NCBI RefSeq assembly: GCF_025907915.1
Contig: NZ_JAPAAF010000007.1
Span: 62,001-126,000 of the forward strand
Reading direction: 5' to 3'
Length of the DNA stretch: 64,000 bases
Origin: Gaoshiqia sediminis
GTDB taxonomy: Bacteria > Bacteroidota > Bacteroidia > Bacteroidales > Prolixibacteraceae
Below, one piece after another: positions 25,517 to 34,435 of the stretch; the stretch's first letter is position 1; each line of letters opens with the position of its first letter. The notes beneath the pieces are model-generated. The model made no database searches. It was given only the letters and a program-made list of their open reading frames with translations, and had not been told where the DNA came from. The position numbers and the translations under genes were made by a program.

Positions 25517-26947
25517 ATGTCTAGCGATATTATGAATTTTGATTTGGAAAAATCTTCAGGGGCGATCATCAAAGTGATCGGTGTTGGAGGCGGTGGTGGC
25601 AACGCGGTCAACCACATGTATCATCAGGGGATAAAAGATGTTGGGTTTATGGTGTGTAATACCGATGCCCAAGCCCTGCAAAACAGTCCGATCCCGCTGC
25701 GTGTTCAGTTGGGGGCATCGCTTACCGAAGGGCGCGGGGCTGGCAACAAGCCTGAAATTGGGCGCGAGGCTGCCATCGAAAATATCAACGATGTGAAACA
25801 AGCCATCGAAGCCACTACCAAAATGGTTTTCATTACTGCCGGAATGGGTGGTGGCACAGGCACCGGCGCCGCTCCGGTGATTGCCGAAGCGTGCAAGGAC
25901 TTAAAAATCCTCACCGTGGGTATCGTCACGCTGCCGTTTCGGAACGAAGGCCGCCGCCGCATCAAACAGGCGATTGACGGTATTGCCGAGATGGAAAGCC
26001 ACGTTGATTCGTTGTTGGTGATCAACAACGAACGGATTCGCGAAATGTACGGCGATTTTAAAATATCCGAGGCCTTTGCCAAAGCCGACAATGTGTTGGC
26101 CACTGCCGCCAAAGGGATTGCCGAAATCATTACCGTGCCCGGCTACATCAATGTTGACTTTGCCGATGTGGAGACCGTGATGCGCAAAAGCGGCGTGGCC
26201 CTGATGGGATCGGCCAAAGCGGAAGGTGAGAATCGGGCGCTGAAAGCGGTGGAAGAGGCATTGAACTCACCGTTGCTGAACAACAACGATATTCGCGGGG
26301 CGCAAAATATTTTGCTGAACATTACTTCAGGCAGCGAGGAAGTGACCATGGACGAGATTGGTCAGATTACCGATTACATACAGGCCAAAGCCGGGCACGA
26401 TGCCGACCTGATTTGGGGGAACGGCGTGGACGAAACCTTGGGTGAAGAAATCTCGGTGACCGTTATTGCCACTGGTTTCAGCGTAAGCAGCATCCCCGAA
26501 ATGATGGCGGCCCGCAAAACCGAAAAAACTTATCACACGCTGGTGGATGAAGCTCAGCCGAAAACAACATCAAACACGGCCCCGGTGATGACACCCAAAA
26601 GTAAGCATGGTAACGCAGGTGATTCGTTCGCCACAAAAATAGACCAGCGAACCTTCGAGTTTGAAGTGGGTACCACCCCACATGATGAGTTCGACGATTT
26701 GTACGGCAAACCAAAGTCGAACGAGTTTGAAAGCGATTTCAGCATAAAGATGGATTTTTCAACTTCTACCGAAGAGATGGTGGATGAGTTGGAAAACATT
26801 CCGGCTTACCGGCGCAAGAAGATGAACATCACGGATGTGCGAAAGAAATTTGAGCAAAAACTGTCACGTTTTTCGTTGTCGCCAGACGAGGATGATAAAA
26901 CCATTCTGCGCGACAATAATTCTTATTTACACGACAACGTGGATTGA
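25517..26947 (+). CDS. ftsZ: FtsZ paralogue 2 (downstream copy), canonical C-terminal peptide
   Basis: A 476-residue FtsZ. ATG 25517 gives MSSDIMNFDLEKSSGAIIKV; an in-frame ATG at 25490 overlaps the first ftsZ and is less likely. GGGTGTG is at 111-117 and the T7 loop residues are Asn212, Asp214 and Asp217, with numbering identical to the first copy. The T5 segment TLPFRNEGRRR is conventional. A long linker (about 325-425) precedes IPAYRRKKM (428-436), which matches the conserved C-terminal peptide that binds FtsA and other partners. About 40 further residues follow it. This is most likely the main division FtsZ. It starts 13 bp after the first copy ends, with a purine-rich ribosome site (AAGAAAGGAAAG). 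Confidence 0.96.
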   Translation: MSSDIMNFDLEKSSGAIIKVIGVGGGGGNAVNHMYHQGIKDVGFMVCNTDAQALQNSPIPLRVQLGASLTEGRGAGNKPEIGREAAIENINDVKQAIEATTKMVFITAGMGGGTGTGAAPVIAEACKDLKILTVGIVTLPFRNEGRRRIKQAIDGIAEMESHVDSLLVINNERIREMYGDFKISEAFAKADNVLATAAKGIAEIITVPGYINVDFADVETVMRKSGVALMGSAKAEGENRALKAVEEALNSPLLNNNDIRGAQNILLNITSGSEEVTMDEIGQITDYIQAKAGHDADLIWGNGVDETLGEEISVTVIATGFSVSSIPEMMAARKTEKTYHTLVDEAQPKTTSNTAPVMTPKSKHGNAGDSFATKIDQRTFEFEVGTTPHDEFDDLYGKPKSNEFESDFSIKMDFSTSTEEMVDELENIPAYRRKKMNITDVRKKFEQKLSRFSLSPDEDDKTILRDNNSYLHDNVD

Positions 26948-27059
26948 TGGGAAGGTGGCATTTGGAATTGGTTATAAATGCTGAGGAGAGTAACGGCTGA
27001 ATGCCGACAAATGACTCTACCTGACAATGAATAACAATGAAATAACGAATACTAAAATG

Positions 27060-27509
27060 ATGAACTTATTCGACAAAATAAACAGCGATTTGACAGCGGC
27101 GATGAAAGCACGCGAAAAAACAAAACTGGAAGCCCTGCGCAACGTGAAAAAAGCGCTGATTGAAGCTAAAACAGCCAAAGGCGCCTCAGCCGGGCTGGAT
27201 GACCAGGAAGTGATCCGGATTATCCAGAAGCTGGCCAAACAGGGAATTGATTCGGCCAACCTGTACAAAGAGCAGGGCCGCGATGATTTGTATGGCGAGG
27301 AAATGTTGCAGGTGGAAGTTTTTGAAGTCTATCTGCCCAAAAAACTGACCGACCAAGAGTTGACCGCCGCCGTGACGATCATTATTGATACTATTGGAGC
27401 CAGTGGCATGAAAGACATGGGCAAGGTGATGGGCATTGCGTCCAAAGAACTGGCAGGTAAAGCCGACGGCAAAGACATCGCCGACAAAGTGAAGGCTTTG
27501 CTGGTGTAA
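27060..27509 (+). CDS. GatB/YqeY domain protein
   Basis: A protein of about 149 residues in the YqeY family, which shares the C-terminal tail domain of GatB, the amidotransferase subunit that corrects misacylated tRNA. Typical segments are NLFDKINSDLTAAMKAREK, TKLEALRNVKKALIEAK, EVYLPKKLTDQEL and MKDMGKVMGIASKELAGKADG. The ATG at 27060 gives the normal family start; an in-frame ATG at 27027 would add 11 residues with no homology expected. The cellular role of stand-alone YqeY is not established; tRNA binding is the usual guess. It follows the second ftsZ by about 110 bp and may be co-transcribed with the dcw cluster. Confidence 0.9.
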   Translation: MNLFDKINSDLTAAMKAREKTKLEALRNVKKALIEAKTAKGASAGLDDQEVIRIIQKLAKQGIDSANLYKEQGRDDLYGEEMLQVEVFEVYLPKKLTDQELTAAVTIIIDTIGASGMKDMGKVMGIASKELAGKADGKDIADKVKALLV

Positions 27510-27573
27510 CACGTTTTTGGAGGCTTTCGGTGCATCGGGGCAAAGTGGAAGTGTGGATTAGGACCGGAAAACC

Positions 27574-29142
27574 TTAATCCTGTACGCAACGGATACTCAA
27601 TCCGTCTGTTTTGTTGGCCTGATCGCGGAACAGGTCTGCATGGTCATAGGCCAGTTCGCGGTGCCAGGCCTTTCCTTCACTTCCGGAAGTTGATGACCAG
27701 AATGAGGCAGTTTTGGTGATATTGATAAAACCGCTTTGCCATTTTCCACCGGGTCGGGCTGTAAACCCGCTGGTGTTGGTTGCTCCGGTATTCGGGCTGT
27801 TCCATAGGCCATCAGGCGAACTGCCGGTTTCTTTCAGTTTGCCGCCTTCGTTGGTTCCCCGCCAGCTTGTTTTGTCGGCATCGGTTTGCTTCATTCCCAA
27901 CTGCAACTCCAACTCTTTCCATTCTTCGTCGGTGGGCAAATGCCAGCCTTCCGGGCACAAACCGGCTATGGTAGTCGTTCTCCAGGTGTATAGATAGCCA
28001 TAGTTATCAAAATTATCCAGGTTATTGTTGTACCTGAAAATGCCAATATTGACGACTGCATCTTCAAATGATGCGTCCGTGGGGTATAGGGAAAATATCG
28101 CCTTATTCATGGGGGTCAGGTAGCGTTCTTCAACCGTTACTTGTTCCCACCAGAAATCGCTATCCCTGGTGGTTTCTTTGCCTGTGTCCAGGTCGCACGA
28201 CCAGAATCCGCGGATGGTCAGGTTTTCACCAGAACTATGCACGTCGCCGGTATTAGTGTAAGTAATCCATCGTATTTTCATGTCATAGCCATACTGCTGG
28301 ATCTGCATTTTGCCGAGCCGGCCCTCGCTGGTTTGATAAACCAAGATGGTTCCCGGCAATAATTGATTTTCGGTGTTGTTACTTCCGTTTATCTTTTCAG
28401 TGCTTAGTTCATAATCGACAAAACGGTATTTGAGGTTCTCGGCCATCCACTTGCGTCCACCGATCCGGACCCATTTGTATTCGCGCCCATCCCGCGCATC
28501 CGTGAACGTTCCGTTCAGTAAAAGCGGAGTAACACTGGCAGTCAGTATATTGCTTTCTTTTTCACCCGCAAAGGCCTTCAGCCGATATTCGTGCATTTGC
28601 TCGTCGATCAGCTGCGTATCCGTCCAAGTGAATGTTGACCCGTTCACTGTTTCGAGGCTCTGCCATTCTCCGTCACTTACTTTGCGCTCGATCTTAAATT
28701 CTGTAATATTTGGGGCGGGCTGGCCCCAGCTCAACAGGATGGTGTTTCCCTGCTGAACTGCTGATAATGAGATTGGTGTAACACTAATAGTCAATTCATT
28801 GCTTTCATTTTCACCCGCATAGGCCTTCAGCCGGTATTCGTGCGTTTGCCCTTCAACCAGCTGCGAATCCGTCCAGGTAAATGTTGAACCGTTCACCGTT
28901 CCCAGGCTTTGCCATTCTCCGTCACCTATTTTACGCTCAATCTTAAAACCTGAAATGTTTGGGGCGAGCTGACCCCAGCTCAATAGCAGGGAGTTTTCCT
29001 GTTGCGAAACAGAGAAATCAACCGGTGTCCAGGTCTCCTTCGGGCTATCCGGGTCAAACGGATTATCCCATTCGCGTTCGCAGGAAACAAGAAGACTGAT
29101 TAGAATTACCGATAGCCAATATGTTGTGTTCAATGGTTTCAT
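27574..29142 (-). CDS. Lipoprotein with two FN3 repeats and a FISUMP domain
   Basis: A 522-residue surface protein. The signal peptide ends in a lipobox, LLVSC with Cys21, followed by acidic residues. Residues 44-126 and 127-209 are two fibronectin type III repeats of 83 residues each, very similar to one another (about three quarters identical by eye). From about 213 the protein matches the Fibrobacter succinogenes major paralogous domain: DARDGREYKWVRIGGRKWMA, then CPEGWHLPTDEEWKELE, SGFTARPGG, FWSSTSG and LSIRCVQD at the end. FISUMP proteins are surface-exposed and of unknown function, probably adhesive or ligand-binding. It lies 29 bp after the PKD gene, so the two form an operon. Confidence 0.88.
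   Translation of the reverse strand: MKPLNTTYWLSVILISLLVSCEREWDNPFDPDSPKETWTPVDFSVSQQENSLLLSWGQLAPNISGFKIERKIGDGEWQSLGTVNGSTFTWTDSQLVEGQTHEYRLKAYAGENESNELTISVTPISLSAVQQGNTILLSWGQPAPNITEFKIERKVSDGEWQSLETVNGSTFTWTDTQLIDEQMHEYRLKAFAGEKESNILTASVTPLLLNGTFTDARDGREYKWVRIGGRKWMAENLKYRFVDYELSTEKINGSNNTENQLLPGTILVYQTSEGRLGKMQIQQYGYDMKIRWITYTNTGDVHSSGENLTIRGFWSCDLDTGKETTRDSDFWWEQVTVEERYLTPMNKAIFSLYPTDASFEDAVVNIGIFRYNNNLDNFDNYGYLYTWRTTTIAGLCPEGWHLPTDEEWKELELQLGMKQTDADKTSWRGTNEGGKLKETGSSPDGLWNSPNTGATNTSGFTARPGGKWQSGFINITKTASFWSSTSGSEGKAWHRELAYDHADLFRDQANKTDGLSIRCVQD
28516..29013 (-). repeat. Tandem 249-bp repeat coding for two FN3 domains
   Basis: Two adjacent 249-bp units (29013-28765 and 28764-28516) encode 83-residue FN3 modules that both contain LLLSWGQ or ILLSWGQ, FKIERK, DGEWQSL, VNGSTFTWTD and HEYRLKA. 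The similarity extends to the DNA, so the duplication is recent or is kept similar by gene conversion. Confidence 0.85.
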
Positions 29143-29171
29143 GATCGTTTGTTTTTCAAGGTCAATTTCTA

Positions 29172-30428
29172 CTAAAAATGATACGTCAGTTTGGCGGCTC
29201 CTCCCTCGTCCAAAGGAATTAATTGGAAACTGAGTTGATCAGACGCATTCGACTGCTTGGTGGCCTGGATAACGACCTCAACAGCACACAGGGCCGAAAT
29301 GCCAAATGCCACTGGTGTAATCCGGTCGTAGGTCTTGATTTTACTATGTAAATCTTCAGCATCATCCGTGGCCATTTGATAATCATCATATAGCCGGTTC
29401 GATTCCACAAGTGTGTAAATGCCGGCTCCCAACGAGCTGATCCCAGCTGCCAACCACAGGTTTTTTCGTGTTCTGTGTTTTTTGAAAGTTGAAAGAACGT
29501 TTAGATTATTTTTACTGGACAGAGTTGAATTGGTGGTTGCCAGGTCGATCTCTATGGTTTTTGTGGAGGTGATATCTTTTATGGAATTTCGCACGGTCAG
29601 TTCAATCTGATAGTGGCCCGGATGTTTGTATTTATGGCTTGGGTTTCGTTCCGGTGAGGTGTTTTTGTCTGGTCCCGATTGTGGATCGCCGAAATTCCAA
29701 TTGAACCTGTCGGCATTAATGGATTCGTTTATAAACTCCAGGGTTGCCGGAACTTTCTTGCTGCTTAAATTATCAAAGCCAACGATTTTAAAGTCGGCTG
29801 CCGTTGTTCCGCGGTCTTTTACAGTGATGGTTTCATAATATGTACTTTTCAGCCTTAACCCGGAATTATAGGCGGTTAATGAAACGGTGTATTTCCCAAC
29901 CTTGCTGAAGGTGTGCGCGGGGTTTTCCTCCTGTGAATAGTTTTCAGCACCCGAATCCGGGTCGCCGAAATCCCATTCATACTGGTCGCTGTACATCGAG
30001 CTGTTGGCAAACCTGATTTCGCAGGGCGCATAAAAATTTCTGCCGGACGGAGTCGTTTTAAAAGCTGCCCTGGGTAAATAATCCCGGTTGATGGCAATCA
30101 CGTTTATCGCTATTTTACTGGTATCCTCCATAAATTCAGCAGGAAAGTTCCAGGAGATAATTTTTCGTCCGGGCGCCGATACGGGGCCGTAGTCACCAGA
30201 CAGGTGTTCCGGATTTGGAATGACTTCTTTCCCGTCATAATTAATAATTAGAGACACATAGAAATACCTCGTGCCATCCTCGGCAATCACATCGTAGTCA
30301 ATGTATAATTTTTGATCATCCAAAGCCATCGTGCGCACGTTGGTAGCGTAATTTTCCTGTCCATATCCATAAGCTGCGGATGATAACAGCATTATAACCA
30401 AGGATAATGATTTGAGCAATGACTTCAT
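29172..30428 (-). CDS. Secreted protein with two PKD domains and C-terminal membrane segments
   Basis: A 418-residue protein with an N-terminal signal peptide (about 1-23, ending AAYGYGQ). Two PKD domains are clear: QYEWDFGDPDSGAENYS with the conserved WDFGD and HTFSKVGKYTVSLTAYN (about 150-200), and a second with FNWNFGDPQSGPDKN and HKYKHPGHYQIELTV (about 240-285). After a polar stretch, LWLAAGISSLGAGIYTLV and ITPVAFGISALCAVEVV look like two hydrophobic segments near the C-terminus. The N-terminal 120 residues carry no domain I recognise. It precedes the FISUMP lipoprotein by 29 bp, suggesting a joint surface function. PKD modules usually mediate protein or glycan contacts. Confidence 0.8.
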   Translation of the reverse strand: MKSLLKSLSLVIMLLSSAAYGYGQENYATNVRTMALDDQKLYIDYDVIAEDGTRYFYVSLIINYDGKEVIPNPEHLSGDYGPVSAPGRKIISWNFPAEFMEDTSKIAINVIAINRDYLPRAAFKTTPSGRNFYAPCEIRFANSSMYSDQYEWDFGDPDSGAENYSQEENPAHTFSKVGKYTVSLTAYNSGLRLKSTYYETITVKDRGTTAADFKIVGFDNLSSKKVPATLEFINESINADRFNWNFGDPQSGPDKNTSPERNPSHKYKHPGHYQIELTVRNSIKDITSTKTIEIDLATTNSTLSSKNNLNVLSTFKKHRTRKNLWLAAGISSLGAGIYTLVESNRLYDDYQMATDDAEDLHSKIKTYDRITPVAFGISALCAVEVVIQATKQSNASDQLSFQLIPLDEGGAAKLTYHF

Positions 30429-30622
30429 TTTTTCGTACCGATAAGTTTTCTTATTTACGAAGAAAGAGGCTAACGGTTCGGAATTTATGTTGAGTATTCT
30501 TCATATATCCGGATGATTTTATGTTGCTGGGGGCCTGCTGTTGAAGGTATTGGCAGGGCGGCGGATCGGGCCAGTTCACCCAGCCCGAGAGCGCTGGCCT
30601 AAATCACGCGATTTTGAAAACG

Positions 30623-30652
30623 AAAAAGGGGCGCTCTCATTGAGCGGCCCCT
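30623..30652 (-). terminator. Intrinsic terminator of the FadL-like gene
   Basis: Read on the minus strand, GGGGCCGCTC pairs with GAGCGCCCC across a 5-base loop with a one-base bulge, followed by TTTTTCG. It lies about 30 bp after the stop of the porin gene. The overlapping plus-strand open frame at 30541-30807 is not a gene. Confidence 0.8.
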
Positions 30653-30681
30653 TCCTGAAATCGATATTATTAACGGTTTGT

Positions 30682-32031
30682 TTACTTATACAGGTGGTAG
30701 CTTACCCCAATGGTAAAAGCCAGGTTGGTTTTGTCGTACATTTCTTTGAATGTACCGATGCCCGGATAAGAAATTTCCTTATAGCCATCCTGATAAGCGG
30801 TATATAATCCACCCAAGTCAAGATCGAAACGGTCGTTTACCTTGAATTGCATTCCAAAACCTACCGAATTGGAACTCAGGCTGTAGCTTATATCCGTTTG
30901 GTAGCCGCGACCTACTCCGGTTTCGGAATGCATAAAACCGGCGCTGATTTTGGTAATGTCCGACAGTTGGTACTCCATGCCCAGCATCAGTTCGTACAGG
31001 TTCTCCTTCACCTCGTTTTCCTTGCCGTCCCAGTTGGCCCCTTTGTCAAAATAATTATTGAAAGAACAGGAAACATGAAAATTGTCAAACAGTTTATAGT
31101 CGATACCTGCCATCAGGATAGCCGGAATATCATTCCGGAATTTGTCGCCATCGGGAAACTCACCCGTACCATCTACCTCTGTTTCGTTGGTCATCTCCAG
31201 TTTTGTGCGGAACTCATACTTCATCCCGATATTGAGCCGATCGCCGGGTTTAATATTCAACCCTAAGATTGGGGTGTAGCCAGTTCCTTTTTGTTTTACT
31301 TCTACTTCTTTGTCCGAAGTAAGTGCAGCATAGTTGTTTTGACCAATAGCGGTGAAAAAATCGGGGGCAGGTATAAATCCACCCAGCGGATTTACTTGCG
31401 GATGTTGCGGATTGATCAGGATATCGCGAATATGACCGTCATACTTATTCACTGCGTCCAGGTAACGGAATCCGACAGAGGCGCTGATTACTTCGCTGAT
31501 TTCATAAGAGGCATTGGCCTGAAAGCCCAGGAAGACCGATGATCCTTTAAAGTACAGGTCTGCTGCATAATTTGGAGTTGGAACACCTAAGCCGGTAATT
31601 AAACTTGGCAACGCAGAAAACGGGATTTCAAACGAAGGTAACCCGGTTTTGTATTCGGCTGTTCCGCCACCTGCATTTACACCAAAACCAAAGGACAGGG
31701 CCAGCCTGTCTTTTTTATAAACCGCAAAAGCTGAAGGAAAAACCGGAACAGTCAGTCCTCCCTCATAAGTCGATTCGTTGAGTAAAGGATATAAATTTTC
31801 GATTGTCCTGTTTTGAAAAATACTTTGGTTGTTCAACGAAAAATGGTAGCCATTTTCCAGTCTTACCAACCCTGCAGGATTGTAATAAACCGCGTCAATA
31901 TCCAGTGAGGCGTTGCGCGAAAGCATTCGAACATATTGTGCACTTTGATTGGCATTGGTTAAAATACCACCGGCAAAAACTACCTGTGATACCATGACGC
32001 AGGCAAGTGTCAATAAATTAGTTTTCTTCAT
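30682..32031 (-). CDS. FadL/OmpP1-type outer membrane protein
   Basis: A 449-residue predicted outer-membrane beta-barrel. Residues 1-20 form a signal peptide ending in VVFAG. The mature N-terminus, then ALSRNASLDIDAVYYNPAG-like sequence (here RNASLDIDAVYYNPAGLVRL), carries the NPAG motif shared by FadL/OmpP1/TodX transporters of long-chain fatty acids and hydrophobic compounds. Alternating aromatic and polar residues continue to the end, and the last residues (FTIGVSYHLYK) resemble a final barrel strand. The substrate cannot be told. The minus-strand sequence TACTTTTG at 32064-32057 is a good -7 promoter box, 26 bp upstream of the start, so it is probably a single-gene unit with its own terminator. 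Confidence 0.87.
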   Translation of the reverse strand: MKKTNLLTLACVMVSQVVFAGGILTNANQSAQYVRMLSRNASLDIDAVYYNPAGLVRLENGYHFSLNNQSIFQNRTIENLYPLLNESTYEGGLTVPVFPSAFAVYKKDRLALSFGFGVNAGGGTAEYKTGLPSFEIPFSALPSLITGLGVPTPNYAADLYFKGSSVFLGFQANASYEISEVISASVGFRYLDAVNKYDGHIRDILINPQHPQVNPLGGFIPAPDFFTAIGQNNYAALTSDKEVEVKQKGTGYTPILGLNIKPGDRLNIGMKYEFRTKLEMTNETEVDGTGEFPDGDKFRNDIPAILMAGIDYKLFDNFHVSCSFNNYFDKGANWDGKENEVKENLYELMLGMEYQLSDITKISAGFMHSETGVGRGYQTDISYSLSSNSVGFGMQFKVNDRFDLDLGGLYTAYQDGYKEISYPGIGTFKEMYDKTNLAFTIGVSYHLYK

Positions 32032-32337
32032 AAAAACAAAAGATTAGTAAATGCCACAAAAGTAGAATAATTTACATAGGTAAATAATAGACCTGCTGCA
32101 AATCAGTTTTTATGAAGAATAGTGATCTGCCGGACAAGAGATCATTCCGACAGCGTATTGTCGATTAAGGATTAGGAATTAACGATTTATGGGCAAGAGG
32201 TATGAGAAGAGATAGTGACGAACAATTCAATCGCCAGCTGTCCGATCATTAATTATTCAATGACCAATCCCAGTACCTCACCGTCCGGTTTCCACCTCCT
32301 GCCCGTACTCTTTTCTTGTCGTTCGGGGTCGAAGAAA
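32032..32337. other. Intergenic region between GH15 and FadL-like genes
   Basis: This 306-bp stretch has no supportable gene. It contains the minus-strand -7 box TACTTTTG (32064-32057) for the porin gene, with only a weak TTTA-type -33 element upstream. The rest is unremarkable; I see no RNA gene or clear terminator for the GH15 gene. Confidence 0.5.
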
Positions 32338-34143
32338 TCAATAAATGTACTCTTTAATTTCTTCTTCCTCCGTAAGTTCTCCGTTCGAAATGGTAATGGC
32401 AGTCTCAATCAGGGCCAGGTGCGAATAGGCTTGCGGAAAGTTCCCGAGCATGCGTTTGGTTTCAAAATCCAAATCTTCGCTGTACAGGCCCAGATGGTTG
32501 GAGTATTTCAGCAGAGCATGGAATTTTTCCAAAGCTTCTTTTTTGCGGCCGATTTTATACAGACTGTTGGTGAGCCAGAACGAACAAATCGTGAAGGCCG
32601 ATTTCGGAGTCCCAAAGTCATCTTTATTTTTGTAACGGTACATGAGGCCGTTGTGTTCCAGGTCTTTCTGAATGGCCAGCACGGTATCGACAAAACGCTG
32701 GTCATTGGCCGAAATAAACCCGTACGATTCCATCAGCAACACCGAGGCATCCAAGTCGTTGCTTCCATAAGCCTGGGTAAACGACTGCCTGGAATCAGAC
32801 CATGCGTATTGATGAATGTCTTCTTTGATGGTGTCACGCAGTTTGCTCCACGGTTTAATGTAAAGATCCCGTTTCAGCAGGGTGGCGATTTTTACGGCGC
32901 GGTCAACGGCCACCCAGCAAAGCACTTTGCTGAAGGTGAAATGCTTGTTTTCGTTGCGGATTTCCCAGATACCACGGTCGGGCTTTTTCCAGTTGGTTTC
33001 TACCACTTTAATAATGTTTCGGGTGATTGTCCACAACTCCTCGCTGTGCTCTAGGCTGACGGAGTAAATTTCGAAATGCTGAAAAATAACATCCAGCAGA
33101 ATGCCGTAAATGTCGTTTTGCTTTTGTTTATAGGCTGCGTTGCCAATACGCACGGGAGCTGAGTTTTCGTACCCCGAAAGGTGCGTCAGCTCCTGTTCTG
33201 TTAGTTTCTTCTCGCCGCGAATGCCGTACATGATCTGCATTTTTTCATCCTTATCCGGCAGGATGTCGATGATAAAGTTCAGGTAATGTCGCGCCATGCG
33301 AAAATGGCCCAGCGAGGTCATTATTTTTACCACCATCGAAGCGTCCCGGATCCAGCAGAAACGATAGTCCCAATTTCGCTCTTCGCCAACCGTTTCGGGC
33401 AGCGAGGTGGTCAGGGCAGCCAAAATTGCCCCGCTTTTGTCGAAACTCAGCATCTTCAGTGTCAGCGCACTTCGCACAATGGCGTCTTCATATTTTTTAA
33501 ACGAAGTGGTTCGCTCGGCCCAGTTCAGCCAGTAAACCTTGGTACGTTCCAGTTTCAGTTTTTCACGTCTCACGTCCTGGGGCAGTAACTTTTGGTTGTA
33601 GCTCACCAGACAGAAATTGTCCTCCGTAAGTTTCAGCGGACGTTCATCCAGGATCGATTGCAGGTTAAAGCCCGAATACAGGTACAGTGAATCATAAGCT
33701 CCTTTTTCGGTGGTCGATTTAATGTAACAATCTTCGATGATGTTGTGGGTTGAAAAACGGGCGTATTCCAGTCGTGGATTGTATTTGACCACCAACTCGG
33801 GCTCACCTTCAATATGGTTAAAGTAACGCACTACATCGGGCGGAAGATAGTAGCCTCCGGACTCGGTTTGATAGCGCGGCATAAAATCATGGATTTCGAA
33901 TATTCCATCTTTACAGATAAAACGGGTTACCAGGATGTTGGTCCGCGGAATGTAGTATTGTTTAATCTGCTCTAAAAAGGTGGGTACTACCTCAAAGCTA
34001 CCGCCTACGTTGTCGTCCAGTATTTTAGCAAATACCGATGACGAATCAAATTGGGGCAGGCACATCCACTCGATGGATCCCGTTTCTGAAATCAGGGCAG
34101 CGCTCCGGCAATTCCCGATTATTCCGTAATTTAAGTTTTTCAT
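32338..34143 (-). CDS. Glycoside hydrolase family 15 protein (glucoamylase/trehalase type)
   Basis: A 601-residue cytoplasmic protein, no signal peptide. It starts with NYGIIGNCRSAALISETGSIEWMCLPQFDS, the N-terminal beta domain start of bacterial GH15 proteins, and has GEERNWDYRFCWIRDASMVV (about 255-274) at the start of the (alpha/alpha)6 catalytic barrel. Further blocks are RGIWEIRNENKHFTFSKVLCWVAVDRA and DASVLLMESYGF. GH15 covers glucoamylases and some trehalases. The divergent otsAB fusion 292 bp away makes trehalose or its phosphate a plausible substrate, but starch-type glucans are equally possible on sequence alone. Length is normal for the family. Confidence 0.87.
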   Translation of the reverse strand: MKNLNYGIIGNCRSAALISETGSIEWMCLPQFDSSSVFAKILDDNVGGSFEVVPTFLEQIKQYYIPRTNILVTRFICKDGIFEIHDFMPRYQTESGGYYLPPDVVRYFNHIEGEPELVVKYNPRLEYARFSTHNIIEDCYIKSTTEKGAYDSLYLYSGFNLQSILDERPLKLTEDNFCLVSYNQKLLPQDVRREKLKLERTKVYWLNWAERTTSFKKYEDAIVRSALTLKMLSFDKSGAILAALTTSLPETVGEERNWDYRFCWIRDASMVVKIMTSLGHFRMARHYLNFIIDILPDKDEKMQIMYGIRGEKKLTEQELTHLSGYENSAPVRIGNAAYKQKQNDIYGILLDVIFQHFEIYSVSLEHSEELWTITRNIIKVVETNWKKPDRGIWEIRNENKHFTFSKVLCWVAVDRAVKIATLLKRDLYIKPWSKLRDTIKEDIHQYAWSDSRQSFTQAYGSNDLDASVLLMESYGFISANDQRFVDTVLAIQKDLEHNGLMYRYKNKDDFGTPKSAFTICSFWLTNSLYKIGRKKEALEKFHALLKYSNHLGLYSEDLDFETKRMLGNFPQAYSHLALIETAITISNGELTEEEEIKEYIY

Positions 34144-34435
34144 AAACCGTTGTTATATTGTTTTTTAATCCCGGTTGCGTAGTTGGGTGGTTTTGATTAC
34201 TACAAAAATTTAACTATTTTTCTATCGTCGGTCTGGTTTTCCCCAAACGGAAATGCCGGATTTTTCAGTCCGTAAAAAAGGCATAATTCAGTTAGAAATC
34301 AAAATTATCCTCGAAATCGGCCACCAGTTTACGGGCCACTTCGTACAGATATTCATTCAACATTTAAGAAGTCGGGATGTTGAGTTTGTCGGAAAGAAGA
34401 TTTAAAAAGGAATAAAAATCAAATAGGCATAAGAT

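Noticed and set aside
30541-30807. Small plus-strand open frame before the FadL-like gene
   Set aside because: It runs through the terminator hairpin and into the 3' end of the porin gene on the other strand.
32215-33054. Long plus-strand open frame of 279 codons
   Set aside because: It lies opposite the GH15 gene, whose family match is strong, and its own translation has no recognisable domain.
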